Below are positions 26,406 to 36,086 of a stretch of 64,000 nucleotides of DNA, one piece after another (position 1 is the first letter of the stretch; every line of letters starts with the position of its first letter). The position numbers and the translations under genes were made by a program. This DNA comes from Jeotgalibacillus terrae. GTDB lineage: Bacteria > Bacillota > Bacilli > Bacillales > Jeotgalibacillaceae. The stretch spans positions 1 to 64,000 of the forward strand of contig NZ_JAFBDK010000014.1 in NCBI RefSeq assembly GCF_016908195.1, read 5' to 3'. The notes beneath the pieces are model-generated. The model was not told the DNA's origin, did not search any database, and was given only the letters and a program-made list of their open reading frames with translations.

Positions 26406-29400
26406 TTAATTTCCTCTGCCTGGATGGATTTTTCCGTTCTTATGTGTCACATACACTTCAATTTCACTCGTGTATCCTCCGGAATTTTTTATTCCTTCCG
26501 GCAATTGCAGCTCTCCAGAAATGGTGTATGTGCCTTTTCTCTTGTCGTTATAATCAGATTGATTCTTATTCCAAATAACCGGCACTTCAAGTGTATAGTC
26601 ATGATCATTAAGTGTTATGCTAACGACCGACGGCAACTCCACCTCATCAAGGGGAGTTTTATGCTTAACGTAAACTGCTTCAGGCTTTTCAACCGACTTC
26701 ACTTCTGTTTCTTCCATTGAATACACGTAAACATCGTCGTAGTAAACATTGGAGACATAAGCTTCATTACTGGCAAGATGAATCACCATGTATGCCGCAC
26801 CTTCAGGAGGTGTTACGGTAAATTCATCGTTTCTCCACTCACCAAGTTTGCCATCAAAGATGATGCCAAGACCGCGTGTCAGATTAATAAACTCTTTATT
26901 TTCATCATAGTAGCGAACCTGGAACAGTGATCGACTGGAAGAAAAAGCTGTACCTGTTTCAGGATTTATAAGAGGCTGATCCAGATAAAAGCTTGCGCCT
27001 GCAGTATATTCTTTCCCAGGTACAACAGGAATCATTGATGACTCAAGTGCAGCAAAGCCGACTGTTGTGGCATCCTTTAAGTTTAAGCTGTACTCACCTG
27101 ATCTTGAAATTGAATCTGTTAGCTCAAGGGATGTATCATCTTTCCCGGCAAATACTCTCCAGCCAGGGATTTCACCATTCACGTATCCTTTTTCAAAACC
27201 TGCATTTTCAATCAAATAATATTTTTTGAATAGCCCGAACTGCTTTTCAAGTACAGTGATTTCTACTGAAGCCTTTAGCGCTTCCTGGTTCATAACGCCA
27301 TCCGGCAATACCAGTTCACCGTAGATGACATATTTACCTGGCGTGGTTCCATCGTATTCTGAATTGCTCGTTTTCCATTCAATATTCACATCTATTTCAT
27401 TCCCGTTACTTAAAACTCCCCTTACGGATGATGGGAGTTCAAGCTGCTCTGCCGTTGTGCCATATGCTACTGTAAGCGGATCAATATCTCCAATACTAAC
27501 AACGTCCGGGGATGCTTCAGTTGATACATAAACGTCATCATAATAGACATTTGATACCCAGTTTGTACTTCCTCCAAGATGAACAGTCATATATGCTGCT
27601 TCTTCAATCGGAGTTACACTGAATTCTTTGACCTGCCACTGATGCAAAGGACCAAGAAGTTCTGTACCCAGACCACTCGTATACTGAATAAGCTCTTTGT
27701 TTTCATCGTAATACCTCACCTGTAAAAGGCTGCGGTTTGATGAAAAGTTTCCTCCAGCAGGATTTTCAGGAGGGTCAGATAAATAGTAGCTGACACCAAT
27801 TGTGTATTTTTGACCCGGAGTCACTGAAAACAGTTCGGATTCGAGTGTCGCAATCTTAGATGTGGACTGATCAAGCATTCTTAAACTCTTGCTGCCTGAC
27901 AATGCGTAATCTTCTGAAATTTCGAGCGACGTATTTTCCTGCTGTATAAAGGTTTTCCAGCCAGGAATTACACCATTTGTAACTCCCATTTCAAAATCAG
28001 CATTTTTGATATCAATTTCAGTCCGGACGGGTGCATTAATATCATCTACTACCCGAATCCGCTTGAGCATTGAGGCTTCGCTGTAATAGATGTGTCCATC
28101 ATCTCCAATTACCATCAGGTTTGTACGGGTACCTGGAAATGATTGATGTTCCATTGTCTCTGTATCAATTACAACAATTTGACTGCCAAGGGTCGTATAA
28201 AGAATAGATCCTTCCCAGCGCAGCTTTACAGGACTCCACAAATGAGAAAAGTTCCAGTTAGTTGAGATAATTTCTTTTTGTTTTACGACTTCATAAGTAT
28301 CAGGATCTAATGCGAATATTGTTCCATAGGCAGCACCCCATATATTCCCATCAGGACCTGTTGACAGACTTCCAATCGCTTTTGGCTTTTGACCATCAGC
28401 CAATTGAATATCCGGGACAAATTCTGTAATTTTTTCACCTTTTTCAACATCCCAGACAAACATTTTTGCTTCTGATGCTTTTGGTTCTATTCCAAGCCCG
28501 TTCCATATCGTGGTTGAACCAAATAACTTACCATCCTGATACGCCAGACCCATTACACTTTGATCCTCTACAACATTTCTATGAGTTTCCCAATTCACTC
28601 CATCGAAAATCGAGATAGCTCCACCATAAGTACCGCCTTTTGAAATTGTACCTGCAAATAAATATTCATCACCTGTAGTCATCGCAAAAGGTCTGTCCTG
28701 ATCATCTTCAATGTCATGGATTTTATAAGGGTTATTTTCACTGATTGGCAATGCCGGATCCAGTTCATAGATTTGAGCACCTGCATACACGCCAAACATC
28801 ATTTTGTTATCATACGGGGTCATACCCTCAGTCTGGCCCATGCTGAACCTTTCAATCTCACCAGTCTCAATGTTATACCTTGTACCCGATGAGCCATGAT
28901 AACCTCCCATATACAGAAGACCGTCCGGACCAAACTCCATTGCCTGAACGGAGATTGGTGTTCCACTCACGACTGGCGCACGATCTTTTATCACGCCAGT
29001 TTCAAAGTTGATGAGCTTTACACTTCCGCTTGCAATTGTGGCAAGTGTCTTTCCCGGAAGCTCCGGATCTCCCTCAACTTCAATCCATGTACCATGCCTG
29101 AAATAAAGCCCATATGCAATATCAGTTGGTGTAGAAACTTTTGTGGACAGATCAAATTCTACAAATCTGTTTTCTGCAATATAATAGGTTTTACCATCAA
29201 TCTCAGGTGTAACATACATACTGCGATAATTTTCAATCACTTCAACCCATTCATCATTTTTCATATCATAAATCAGCCCGAGATTTGGCGTAGATGACAT
29301 ATGAATAAAGAGAAATTCGTTTACAGCCTGCATCCTGAAAAGTCCCGGGGCATCATTTTCTGTATATCCCGTTTCTTCCGGAAAAGGAATGTATGATCTT

Positions 29401-30044
29401 TCACCGCTTTCAGGATCCATCTTATATAGACCCCCTACTGTAGCAGTGCCAGCAAACAGACTGCCATCATAGTAAGCTACATCCTGTACGTACTGTCGGT
29501 TTGTTCCGAAAGCTTCATAAAGTTCAATTTCACCTTCTGCCGGGTCATATTTAAATACCTGACCAGTCGGGTATGTCCCGCCATATACGACATTATTTTC
29601 ATCTACTGCAAGCCCGTAGATTGTGGACGAACCAGGAGGGTTCCCTAAGTTCTCTACCTGTTTGGCAGCGGGATCATAGACAAAAAGGTTTCTGCCGCTT
29701 GTAATATAAACGAGTCCATTTCCATCAACGACATGCCCCCAGGTCTGTCCGCCTCCTGTTAAAGGTATTTCTCTTATTAACTCGTTAGTCTGGAGGTCAA
29801 TCACACTGAATAATGCAGGATCCCCCGTTACAGTCGTATATAAAACCTCTCTTCCATCTTCAATTCCGTATGCGCTATCCAGCGTACCAGCATTAGTTAC
29901 AAATTCACCAAGGTCTTCAGGTTCTGAGAAATATCCGGGAATACTCTCTGCATTTGCTGTAATGATTCCAAAGGACAATGTGAGCAGAAAAGCCAATAGA
30001 ATAGCAGTGATCTGTTTACTGGAAACCTGTAAAGATATATTCAC
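26406..30044 (-). CDS. Large secreted propeller/Ig-like protein
   Basis: I start this at GTG 30044, which has AAGGAGAG about 8 bases upstream; 1212 residues result. A signal peptide (1 to about 32, ending ANA) is followed by a long beta-propeller-like region (about 35-680) with repeated blades such as GPDGLLYMGGY, GPDGNIWGAAYG and DGHIYYSE. Then come two tandem units of about 265 residues (683-946 and 947-1212). Each has a jelly-roll/CBM-like domain starting NA(D/G)FE and ending SNVYYDDVYV, then a bacterial Ig-like (Big_4-type) domain ending in EITV/EVYV. No sortase motif or S-layer domain is seen. It is probably an extracellular glycan-binding or glycan-cleaving protein; I cannot assign a hydrolase or lyase family. 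Confidence 0.75.
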   Translation of the reverse strand: MNISLQVSSKQITAILLAFLLTLSFGIITANAESIPGYFSEPEDLGEFVTNAGTLDSAYGIEDGREVLYTTVTGDPALFSVIDLQTNELIREIPLTGGGQTWGHVVDGNGLVYITSGRNLFVYDPAAKQVENLGNPPGSSTIYGLAVDENNVVYGGTYPTGQVFKYDPAEGEIELYEAFGTNRQYVQDVAYYDGSLFAGTATVGGLYKMDPESGERSYIPFPEETGYTENDAPGLFRMQAVNEFLFIHMSSTPNLGLIYDMKNDEWVEVIENYRSMYVTPEIDGKTYYIAENRFVEFDLSTKVSTPTDIAYGLYFRHGTWIEVEGDPELPGKTLATIASGSVKLINFETGVIKDRAPVVSGTPISVQAMEFGPDGLLYMGGYHGSSGTRYNIETGEIERFSMGQTEGMTPYDNKMMFGVYAGAQIYELDPALPISENNPYKIHDIEDDQDRPFAMTTGDEYLFAGTISKGGTYGGAISIFDGVNWETHRNVVEDQSVMGLAYQDGKLFGSTTIWNGLGIEPKASEAKMFVWDVEKGEKITEFVPDIQLADGQKPKAIGSLSTGPDGNIWGAAYGTIFALDPDTYEVVKQKEIISTNWNFSHLWSPVKLRWEGSILYTTLGSQIVVIDTETMEHQSFPGTRTNLMVIGDDGHIYYSEASMLKRIRVVDDINAPVRTEIDIKNADFEMGVTNGVIPGWKTFIQQENTSLEISEDYALSGSKSLRMLDQSTSKIATLESELFSVTPGQKYTIGVSYYLSDPPENPAGGNFSSNRSLLQVRYYDENKELIQYTSGLGTELLGPLHQWQVKEFSVTPIEEAAYMTVHLGGSTNWVSNVYYDDVYVSTEASPDVVSIGDIDPLTVAYGTTAEQLELPSSVRGVLSNGNEIDVNIEWKTSNSEYDGTTPGKYVIYGELVLPDGVMNQEALKASVEITVLEKQFGLFKKYYLIENAGFEKGYVNGEIPGWRVFAGKDDTSLELTDSISRSGEYSLNLKDATTVGFAALESSMIPVVPGKEYTAGASFYLDQPLINPETGTAFSSSRSLFQVRYYDENKEFINLTRGLGIIFDGKLGEWRNDEFTVTPPEGAAYMVIHLASNEAYVSNVYYDDVYVYSMEETEVKSVEKPEAVYVKHKTPLDEVELPSVVSITLNDHDYTLEVPVIWNKNQSDYNDKRKGTYTISGELQLPEGIKNSGGYTSEIEVYVTHKNGKIHPGRGN

Positions 30045-30109
30045 TATTGTTTTCTCTCCTTTTATGGTGCTAGATTCATAAGCTGGGACACTTGACATCA
30101 CAGTTGTGA

Positions 30110-31084
30110 TTACTTTCTAACTGTTTCGTTCTTTTTTGCAGACTCATATGCCATGAGGGCGGCTTCTACCGCACGCATACCGTCTTCCCCGGTAATAGAT
30201 GGGCTGCGAAGATTTTGAACAGACTCAATAAAGTCTGAGATCAGCCCGTAATCCATATCCTGTCCCACAAAGTCATAAGTGAGATTTTGTGATTTATTTT
30301 TATGAAATATTGATAAATGCTCACCAAACGCATCTGCACGGATCGTTTTTTTCGTCCCAATTACTTCAATCATTACGTCTCCCCATGTCGGATAATCCGG
30401 GTAACGAGACCAGCTGGCATCGTGTGAAGCAATGACCCCATTTTCAAATTCAATCATCAGCAGGCCGGTATCATCAATTTCACCTTCATGATATATCGTA
30501 TCAACAAAAGCCTGAACTTCTTTCACCTCACTGCCGGTAAACCATCGCATGATGTCTACCATATGTACGGTGTGATCCAGAACAGCTCCGCCGCCCGCTT
30601 TACTTGCATCAATAAACCATCCACCCGGGTTCTGACCGCGATTAGTCGTTCGAAATGCAATGATATCTCCTACATCTCCATGATCAATCTGCTCTTTCAA
30701 ATTACATATCACTGAATTGAAGCGAACCGGAAAAGCAGTTTGTAACAGAACATGATGTTCTTTGCAGACATTGATCATTGTTCTGCAGTCATCTAGTGAC
30801 AGGGCGAGCGGCTTCTCGCACAAAATGTGTTTTTTATTCCTGGCAGCATACTGAACCATTTCAAGGTGCCGGCTATTTTCAGAACATACAATCACAGCAT
30901 CTATTTCATTGGAAAAAAATGTTTCATACGTCCTGTCTACCTGTATGCCAAAATCTTTTTCCAGTTGCGCAGCACGGCTACTGTCATCGTCAAAAATTGC
31001 ACTGATTTCAATGCCCTGCTTTTTCAACGCATCTGCATAACTATATGCATGCATATGTGCAAAACTCATCATTCCGATCTTCAT
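30110..31084 (-). CDS. Gfo/Idh/MocA-family oxidoreductase
   Basis: This 324-residue NAD(P)-dependent sugar dehydrogenase-like protein has an N-terminal Rossmann domain and C-terminal beta-sheet domain. The hallmark EKP is present (LCEKPLALS) and the catalytic His region GGAVLDHTVHMVDIMRW is intact. The dinucleotide loop is unusual: MMSFAHMHAYSY replaces the usual GxGxxG. Its start overlaps the stop of the small-protein gene by 4 bases (ATGA). With that gene and the TIM-barrel gene it makes a tightly coupled trio. Oxidation of a sugar ring hydroxyl is inferred from the family. Confidence 0.82.
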   Translation of the reverse strand: MKIGMMSFAHMHAYSYADALKKQGIEISAIFDDDSSRAAQLEKDFGIQVDRTYETFFSNEIDAVIVCSENSRHLEMVQYAARNKKHILCEKPLALSLDDCRTMINVCKEHHVLLQTAFPVRFNSVICNLKEQIDHGDVGDIIAFRTTNRGQNPGGWFIDASKAGGGAVLDHTVHMVDIMRWFTGSEVKEVQAFVDTIYHEGEIDDTGLLMIEFENGVIASHDASWSRYPDYPTWGDVMIEVIGTKKTIRADAFGEHLSIFHKNKSQNLTYDFVGQDMDYGLISDFIESVQNLRSPSITGEDGMRAVEAALMAYESAKKNETVRK

Positions 31085-31590
31085 GACATCAACTCCACCA
31101 TCTGATTTACTTCATGAACAGTAAAACCCGAATGTTGATCAGATTTTACAGATTTACACGCTTCAAAAAGTATATTTTCATTGCTAAAAGCACGGTTTAC
31201 ATCACTATTAAATGTAATGATTCTCTCCTGACCACTCCATTCCAATTCAAAATGAAACGGACGGCCAAAAGTATAGTCAGCTTGCATGATCGTACCTTCT
31301 TCAAATAACACAGAAATAATCAGATGTTCGTCATGTCTTTTCATAAAGCATTTTTTTACTTCCCCAAATAATTTTTTAATTACCAGCAGATCAACTGCGG
31401 CTACTGTTATCGGATCTTTCGCTTCAGACAGAACATGTCTGATCCTGAATACGCCTTTTTTGCTTTTTTCCTCTGCAATCGCTGACTTTGCCTTAATAAA
31501 GACTGGATAAGTTGATAGTGGACTTATGAGCTTTTTGGATTCATGAACCTCAGACCACTTTGCCTGCTCAGAGGAAATCACGCCTGTCAT
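31081..31590 (-). CDS. Small protein between oxidoreductase and isomerase
   Basis: This protein of about 169 residues has no signal peptide, membrane span or recognised catalytic motif. Its middle (about 65-135; LFGEVKKCF, then IISVLFEEGTIMQADY, then a strand ending ITFNSD) reads like the C-terminal beta-sheet domain of Gfo/Idh/MocA proteins, with no Rossmann domain. Alternative starts are GTG 31599 and GTG 31593; I prefer ATG 31590 behind GGAAGG. By position it parallels the small subunit of C-deglycosidases, which sits between an oxidoreductase and a TIM-barrel subunit, but I see no clear sequence match to that subunit. Confidence 0.65.
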   Translation of the reverse strand: MTGVISSEQAKWSEVHESKKLISPLSTYPVFIKAKSAIAEEKSKKGVFRIRHVLSEAKDPITVAAVDLLVIKKLFGEVKKCFMKRHDEHLIISVLFEEGTIMQADYTFGRPFHFELEWSGQERIITFNSDVNRAFSNENILFEACKSVKSDQHSGFTVHEVNQMVELMS

Positions 31591-31595
31591 CACAA

Positions 31596-32435
31596 TCACA
31601 CCCTTCCAATTAACTCACGCAGACGGTTGACTGCTTCTTTATTTGCTTCTTTTGCATCGTCAAATCCTTCATACTCGATCGATAGAAATTCTTTATATCC
31701 AGTATCTTTGAGCCGCTGTACAATCTTTTGGAGATTGACCTGGCCGTCTCCGGGTACTACGCCAATCAGCTCTACTCCTTTTACTGATTTAAAACCATTC
31801 ATCTGTTCTCCCTCTTCTTTTTCACGGAAATCTTTAAAATGCACATGGCTGATTGAAGACTTTAACCGTTCAAACGCCGCCTCCGGTTCCTCATGGACAA
31901 GAAGAAAATTACCAGTATCAAAAGTCGAAGTGACATAGGGGCTGTTTACTTCTTTAATCATTTTTTCAACCTGTTCACTTTTACCGGCAAGCAACCCATG
32001 ATTCTCAACAGCAAGATAAACTTTTTCCTTTTCAGCTACTTTGGCAGCTTCTCTTAGACCTTCAATAATCCACTGTTCACCGTCTTTGAATGTTTCACCT
32101 TGCTTTACATCGCCACAGAATGTACGGACAATATTCGTTCCGAGTTCTTTTGCTGTATAAATGGCGTCTATGACCTTTTGGATTTCAGCTTTGCGTTCTT
32201 CAGCGTTAGCCTTCACAAAATCATTTGATACATCATAGGCTGAGACAGTAAGACCATGCTGTTCAAGGTACTGATTTACTTCAGGAATCTCTCTCTTTTT
32301 ATCAGTCCAATAAAAATCGAGCAGTTCAACGCCATCAAGTCCAATTTCTCTTGCATAGTCAAGAAAATCTATTATTCCCCATTGTTCTTTCTGAATCGTA
32401 CTTGCCAGGCTGTACATACTTACACTGACTTTCAT
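31596..32435 (-). CDS. TIM-barrel sugar isomerase/epimerase-like protein
   Basis: The 279-residue protein is an AP-endonuclease-2-like (xylose isomerase-like) TIM barrel. Expected metal ligands are visible: Glu in AVENHG, Asp in STFDTGN, His in SHVHFKD, and Glu in LSIEYEG. Members include sugar epimerases, ketose isomerases, and the catalytic subunits that cleave 3-keto-glycosides. It overlaps its FAD-oxidoreductase neighbour by 4 bases and ends at the start region of the small-protein gene, so stoichiometric expression of these proteins is likely. The substrate is not known. Confidence 0.82.
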   Translation of the reverse strand: MKVSVSMYSLASTIQKEQWGIIDFLDYAREIGLDGVELLDFYWTDKKREIPEVNQYLEQHGLTVSAYDVSNDFVKANAEERKAEIQKVIDAIYTAKELGTNIVRTFCGDVKQGETFKDGEQWIIEGLREAAKVAEKEKVYLAVENHGLLAGKSEQVEKMIKEVNSPYVTSTFDTGNFLLVHEEPEAAFERLKSSISHVHFKDFREKEEGEQMNGFKSVKGVELIGVVPGDGQVNLQKIVQRLKDTGYKEFLSIEYEGFDDAKEANKEAVNRLRELIGRV

Positions 32436-34009
32436 ACTTCCTGCCTCCGTTTCTCATAAAAGCTTTCAGGCCATTCCAATTGCACACCGGAACTCTTCAG
32501 CGTCTGTTGAAAAGATCCCAGAAGTGCTTTATCATTCCTTACCTCTTTTGGTGTATGACCTCTGCTAATACAAAAAGCAGCCAGTTCCCCGGCAGATTCG
32601 CCTATATTCCACTCAACCGGATGCAATCTGTAACATCCATTTGTAATATGAGTCGTCCCAATGTTTTTACTGCCGGCAATCACGTTGTCCATATCTGCCG
32701 GAATCAGCGCGCCAAGGGGAATATGAAATGGAAGAGCGGGAATATCTAGGTAATTCCTGCCTCCAATACTCGGATGAAGATCAATGCTATATGAACCAAC
32801 ACCTACTGAATCTTCATACTGTTTCCCACATTGGTTTGTCTGAATCCTGGGAGAAACATCGTCTTCAGTAACTGTGTATTCTGCTTTTATTCTTCTTGAT
32901 TCTCTGATATAAGGTGCTTTAGCAAGTCCGTCCCTTGTCTCAAAAATATCCTTTCTGAGCATTAGACCTGGATAACCCTTCTTTCCGCCAGCTCTTTCAA
33001 GTTCCGTTTGCATCCAGTAAAGTAGAGACAGGCTAAGTTGCTTGGCCTGATAATCATGCTTCTTCCGCTCTTCTTCTGTAACTTCATACACATTTCCAAG
33101 AAAGTAATCATTCATAGGCCAGTTCATTAAAGTGACTTCACCTGCATGCCCCATTTGCGCAAATGAGCCGGTATGCAGAATCCTTCTGTAATCCCATAAC
33201 GGAAATCCGTTTTCTTCTTTAAAGAGCGTATAAGTCCGTTTTTCTTTTGTTTGTGGATGAGGAGCGTAAAAACTTAAATACTGATCAGGCCAGAAATCGG
33301 GTTTGAAAGACTTCCAGAAATCATACATTTCCGGTTTTTCAATTGTGTGATCTTCACCGTCACGATACTCGATTCCCAGTACATATGTAAAAGCCTGAAT
33401 ATCTTTCGGACCTGCCACATCTCCTGCATGTTCTTCCCCTGTATCCGACTTTGCTTCAGCGCCTGTTACATAATTCATACCTGCAAGTGGCAGAAGGTCT
33501 CCCTCCTCACTAGCATCAATCACATATTTGCCCGATACCTTCGTATACTTGTCTGTATCGCCATGAAGAAACACGACTGAATGCAACATCCTGCCCGTAC
33601 GTTCTGTCTCAGCCGGTGCTGTCCGGTAGTCCACGGTCAGAAGACCTGTAAGCTGATAAGGTAATATCATTTCATTCAGTACCTGAAGTGACACTCTCGG
33701 GTCGTGACAAATATTGCTTACAAGTCCATTGCCAGGATTTAAGTACTCTTCTTCAGCCGTTACCTGCATGATTTTTTTATAAATGGAACGAACTGATTCT
33801 CTGTATTCACGATAGCGGAGGGTGCTCCCAAACTCTTCAATCCACTGATGTTCATCTGGTGGTACTCCCTGAGAAGTCACCTGTCCGCCAATCCAGTCAG
33901 TCGGTTCTGACATATAGACGCGCAGACCTTTTGAACATGCAGCAATTGCAGCTGCAGTCCCTCCAAAACCGCCTCCAATAATGATTAAATCCACTGTTAG
34001 TTGATTCAT
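32432..34009 (-). CDS. FAD-dependent oxidoreductase
   Basis: The 525-residue protein has the FAD-binding GGGFGGTAAAIAA at residues 12-24, the DASEEGDLLPLAG acidic motif, and a C-terminal NxGxxH-like segment, matching the FAD_oxidored family that occurs in many polysaccharide-utilisation clusters. It lies between two Gfo/Idh/MocA units and could oxidise a sugar hydroxyl or amine with oxygen or a carrier. I start it at ATG 34009, one base after the TAA of the upstream gene (TAATATG); the longer frame overlaps that gene without a ribosome binding site. Confidence 0.8.
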   Translation of the reverse strand: MNQLTVDLIIIGGGFGGTAAAIAACSKGLRVYMSEPTDWIGGQVTSQGVPPDEHQWIEEFGSTLRYREYRESVRSIYKKIMQVTAEEEYLNPGNGLVSNICHDPRVSLQVLNEMILPYQLTGLLTVDYRTAPAETERTGRMLHSVVFLHGDTDKYTKVSGKYVIDASEEGDLLPLAGMNYVTGAEAKSDTGEEHAGDVAGPKDIQAFTYVLGIEYRDGEDHTIEKPEMYDFWKSFKPDFWPDQYLSFYAPHPQTKEKRTYTLFKEENGFPLWDYRRILHTGSFAQMGHAGEVTLMNWPMNDYFLGNVYEVTEEERKKHDYQAKQLSLSLLYWMQTELERAGGKKGYPGLMLRKDIFETRDGLAKAPYIRESRRIKAEYTVTEDDVSPRIQTNQCGKQYEDSVGVGSYSIDLHPSIGGRNYLDIPALPFHIPLGALIPADMDNVIAGSKNIGTTHITNGCYRLHPVEWNIGESAGELAAFCISRGHTPKEVRNDKALLGSFQQTLKSSGVQLEWPESFYEKRRQEV

Positions 34010-34010
34010 A

Positions 34011-35063
34011 TTAAAGCAGGACCTCTCTTCCTTCTTTCGCAGACTGATAAATCGCATTCAACATTTTCATCACTTCCACACCATCTTCAACCGGGGCGAT
34101 TTGCTCTGCACCATTTTCAATCACATCTACAAAATGCGAAATCTCACTTTGAAACGCTTCAAACATATCAAGACCAGGATGATCTATTTGCGGATCCATA
34201 TTAAAAATCATATCGTTCACTTCTGTCATTACTTTCAATGCCGGTTCGAGCTCTGCCCCGCCTTTATCACCATAAAGCTGGCAGCTTAATTCATCTTTTT
34301 TGGCGTGTAATGTAAAGCTGACATCAACCAGCAGACTTGCACCATTTTCAAAGCGGATCATGGCATTAGTCAGGTCTTCAACTGAGTTAACAGAGGGATC
34401 ATAGTCAGCTGCTTTATAAAAATCCAGATGCTTAATGTTGCTGCGGTTACCAAGCTTGTCATAAGCATTTCCTGATACAGAGACCGGCTTTGGTCTGCCC
34501 ATGAGATACCAGCAAATATCGATCATATGTACACCGAGATCAATCAGAGGGCCACCGCCGGAACGTGTTTTATCACTGAACCAGCCTCCCGGATTTCCAA
34601 GGCGGCGCAAACAACTCGCTTTTGCATAATAGATCTCTCCAAGTCCATCAGATTCAATAAAGTCTTTTAGCCATTTCGCGTTATTCGCGTGCCTGCGGAC
34701 AAAACCCACTTGAACAATCTTATCCGTTTGTTTCTGGGCTTCCTGAACAGCCAGCGCTTCCTCTGTTGTAATGGACAGCGGCTTTTCAACCAGTACATGC
34801 TTTCCTGCATGAAGCGCCTTAACTGCCAGGTCTGCATGGGTATTATTCCATGTACAAATGCTGACAGCTTCAACATTCGTATCTGCAAGAAGCTCATCAA
34901 TATCCGTATACAGTGCTGATACATGATACTGTGATCCTTTTTCTTTGAGCCGCTGCTCATTCATATCAGCAAGAGCAACAATCTCTGCACGTCCGTCATC
35001 ATGATAAGATTTAAGATGAAAATCTGAAATCGATCCAAGTCCGATTACGCCTACTTTTACCAT
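34011..35063 (-). CDS. Gfo/Idh/MocA-family oxidoreductase
   Basis: The 350-residue protein has a classical Rossmann start VGVIGLGSISDFH, the EKP motif (LVEKPLSIT), and the catalytic-site segment GGGPLIDLGVHMIDICWY. This is the most typical of the three Gfo/Idh/MocA proteins in the cluster. GAAGGCGATTC precedes the ATG at 35063; the frame extends 32 codons upstream into the zinc dehydrogenase gene. The substrate is unknown; scyllo-inositol, glucose-type and glycoside dehydrogenases all belong here. Confidence 0.85.
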   Translation of the reverse strand: MVKVGVIGLGSISDFHLKSYHDDGRAEIVALADMNEQRLKEKGSQYHVSALYTDIDELLADTNVEAVSICTWNNTHADLAVKALHAGKHVLVEKPLSITTEEALAVQEAQKQTDKIVQVGFVRRHANNAKWLKDFIESDGLGEIYYAKASCLRRLGNPGGWFSDKTRSGGGPLIDLGVHMIDICWYLMGRPKPVSVSGNAYDKLGNRSNIKHLDFYKAADYDPSVNSVEDLTNAMIRFENGASLLVDVSFTLHAKKDELSCQLYGDKGGAELEPALKVMTEVNDMIFNMDPQIDHPGLDMFEAFQSEISHFVDVIENGAEQIAPVEDGVEVMKMLNAIYQSAKEGREVLL

Positions 35064-35085
35064 TAGAATCGCCTTCCTCTCTCTT

Positions 35086-36078
35086 TTAGGCTCTATAATC
35101 AATAATATAGGTGAGTGCACCTTCCGGATTAAAGATGTCCTCAAATGTTTCTGATGCATCCGCCAGCTTTCGTTTATTCTGATGAAATGCAGTCACATCA
35201 ATCTTTCCAACAGATATTAGCCGCAAAAATTCCCTTATATTACGTCCTTCAGTCCACCGTACATATCCATATGGGTAGTCAACTGCATCTTTTTCATAAA
35301 CCGGATCATATCTCCCCGGTCCGCCTGCACGGGAAATCAGAATTTGGGCTTCTTTTTGGAACATTACTGAACGGGGGAAATCAGGCTCAACGTCCCCTAC
35401 GATGACCACTTTCCCCTTATCTCTGACCCACTGTATACTTTCACCAGTCAGGGGTGTTTTTTTCCCTCCGGTACATAGCAGCACTGCATCAGCACCATTA
35501 CCGCCAGTTTCAGACAGAATGCTAGATTCAACTTCTTCCAATCGGGTCTCAGCTATAATCCCAAGCTCTCTGATAGATTCTGCGCGTTTTCTGCTCAAAT
35601 CGCAGCCTATAACATGATATGAAGCGGCATCAGCTATTTGAGCAATTAATCTTCCTAATGGACCAAGCCCGACAACTGCAACAGTTTCGCCAAATTGCAA
35701 TGATGCCGTTCTTAATGCATGAATGGCAATTGCCCCTATTCCACACAGTGACGCTGCTTCAGAAGAGACATTATCAGGCACTTTTGCACAAAGTGTAGCT
35801 GGTACGCTGAGCCACTCTCTATGTCCGACATAAGGAGCACCGTAACAGGCCACTCGGTCTCCAGGTTCAAGCCCCGGAGCCTTAGATTCTGTTACAATCC
35901 CCATCGCACTATAGCCCAGATCAATCGGATTCTCCTTACTGATCTGAATAATTGTTTTCTCAGTGCCGGCAGATATAGCGGAAAATTGTGTTTTGATCAG
36001 AACATATCCTTCTTTTAATAAAGGCATTTCAGCTGTCACCAGCTCAGCCCGGCCATTTCTTGCAGTCACTTTCTTCAT
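35086..36078 (-). CDS. Zinc-type medium-chain dehydrogenase
   Basis: The 330-residue MDR-family protein has the GroES-like N-terminal domain with the proton-relay segment SAGTEK, and a Rossmann domain with VGLGPLGRLIAQIA. The catalytic zinc Cys normally found near residue 40 is not in the usual CGTD context (it reads FSAISAGTEK), as in the bi-domain-oxidoreductase subgroup that acts on sugar derivatives. Structural zinc cysteines are not evident. AGGAG precedes ATG 36078, which lies 9 bases inside the stop region of the upstream gene. Confidence 0.78.
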   Translation of the reverse strand: MKKVTARNGRAELVTAEMPLLKEGYVLIKTQFSAISAGTEKTIIQISKENPIDLGYSAMGIVTESKAPGLEPGDRVACYGAPYVGHREWLSVPATLCAKVPDNVSSEAASLCGIGAIAIHALRTASLQFGETVAVVGLGPLGRLIAQIADAASYHVIGCDLSRKRAESIRELGIIAETRLEEVESSILSETGGNGADAVLLCTGGKKTPLTGESIQWVRDKGKVVIVGDVEPDFPRSVMFQKEAQILISRAGGPGRYDPVYEKDAVDYPYGYVRWTEGRNIREFLRLISVGKIDVTAFHQNKRKLADASETFEDIFNPEGALTYIIDYRA

Positions 36079-36086
36079 CGTAAATT

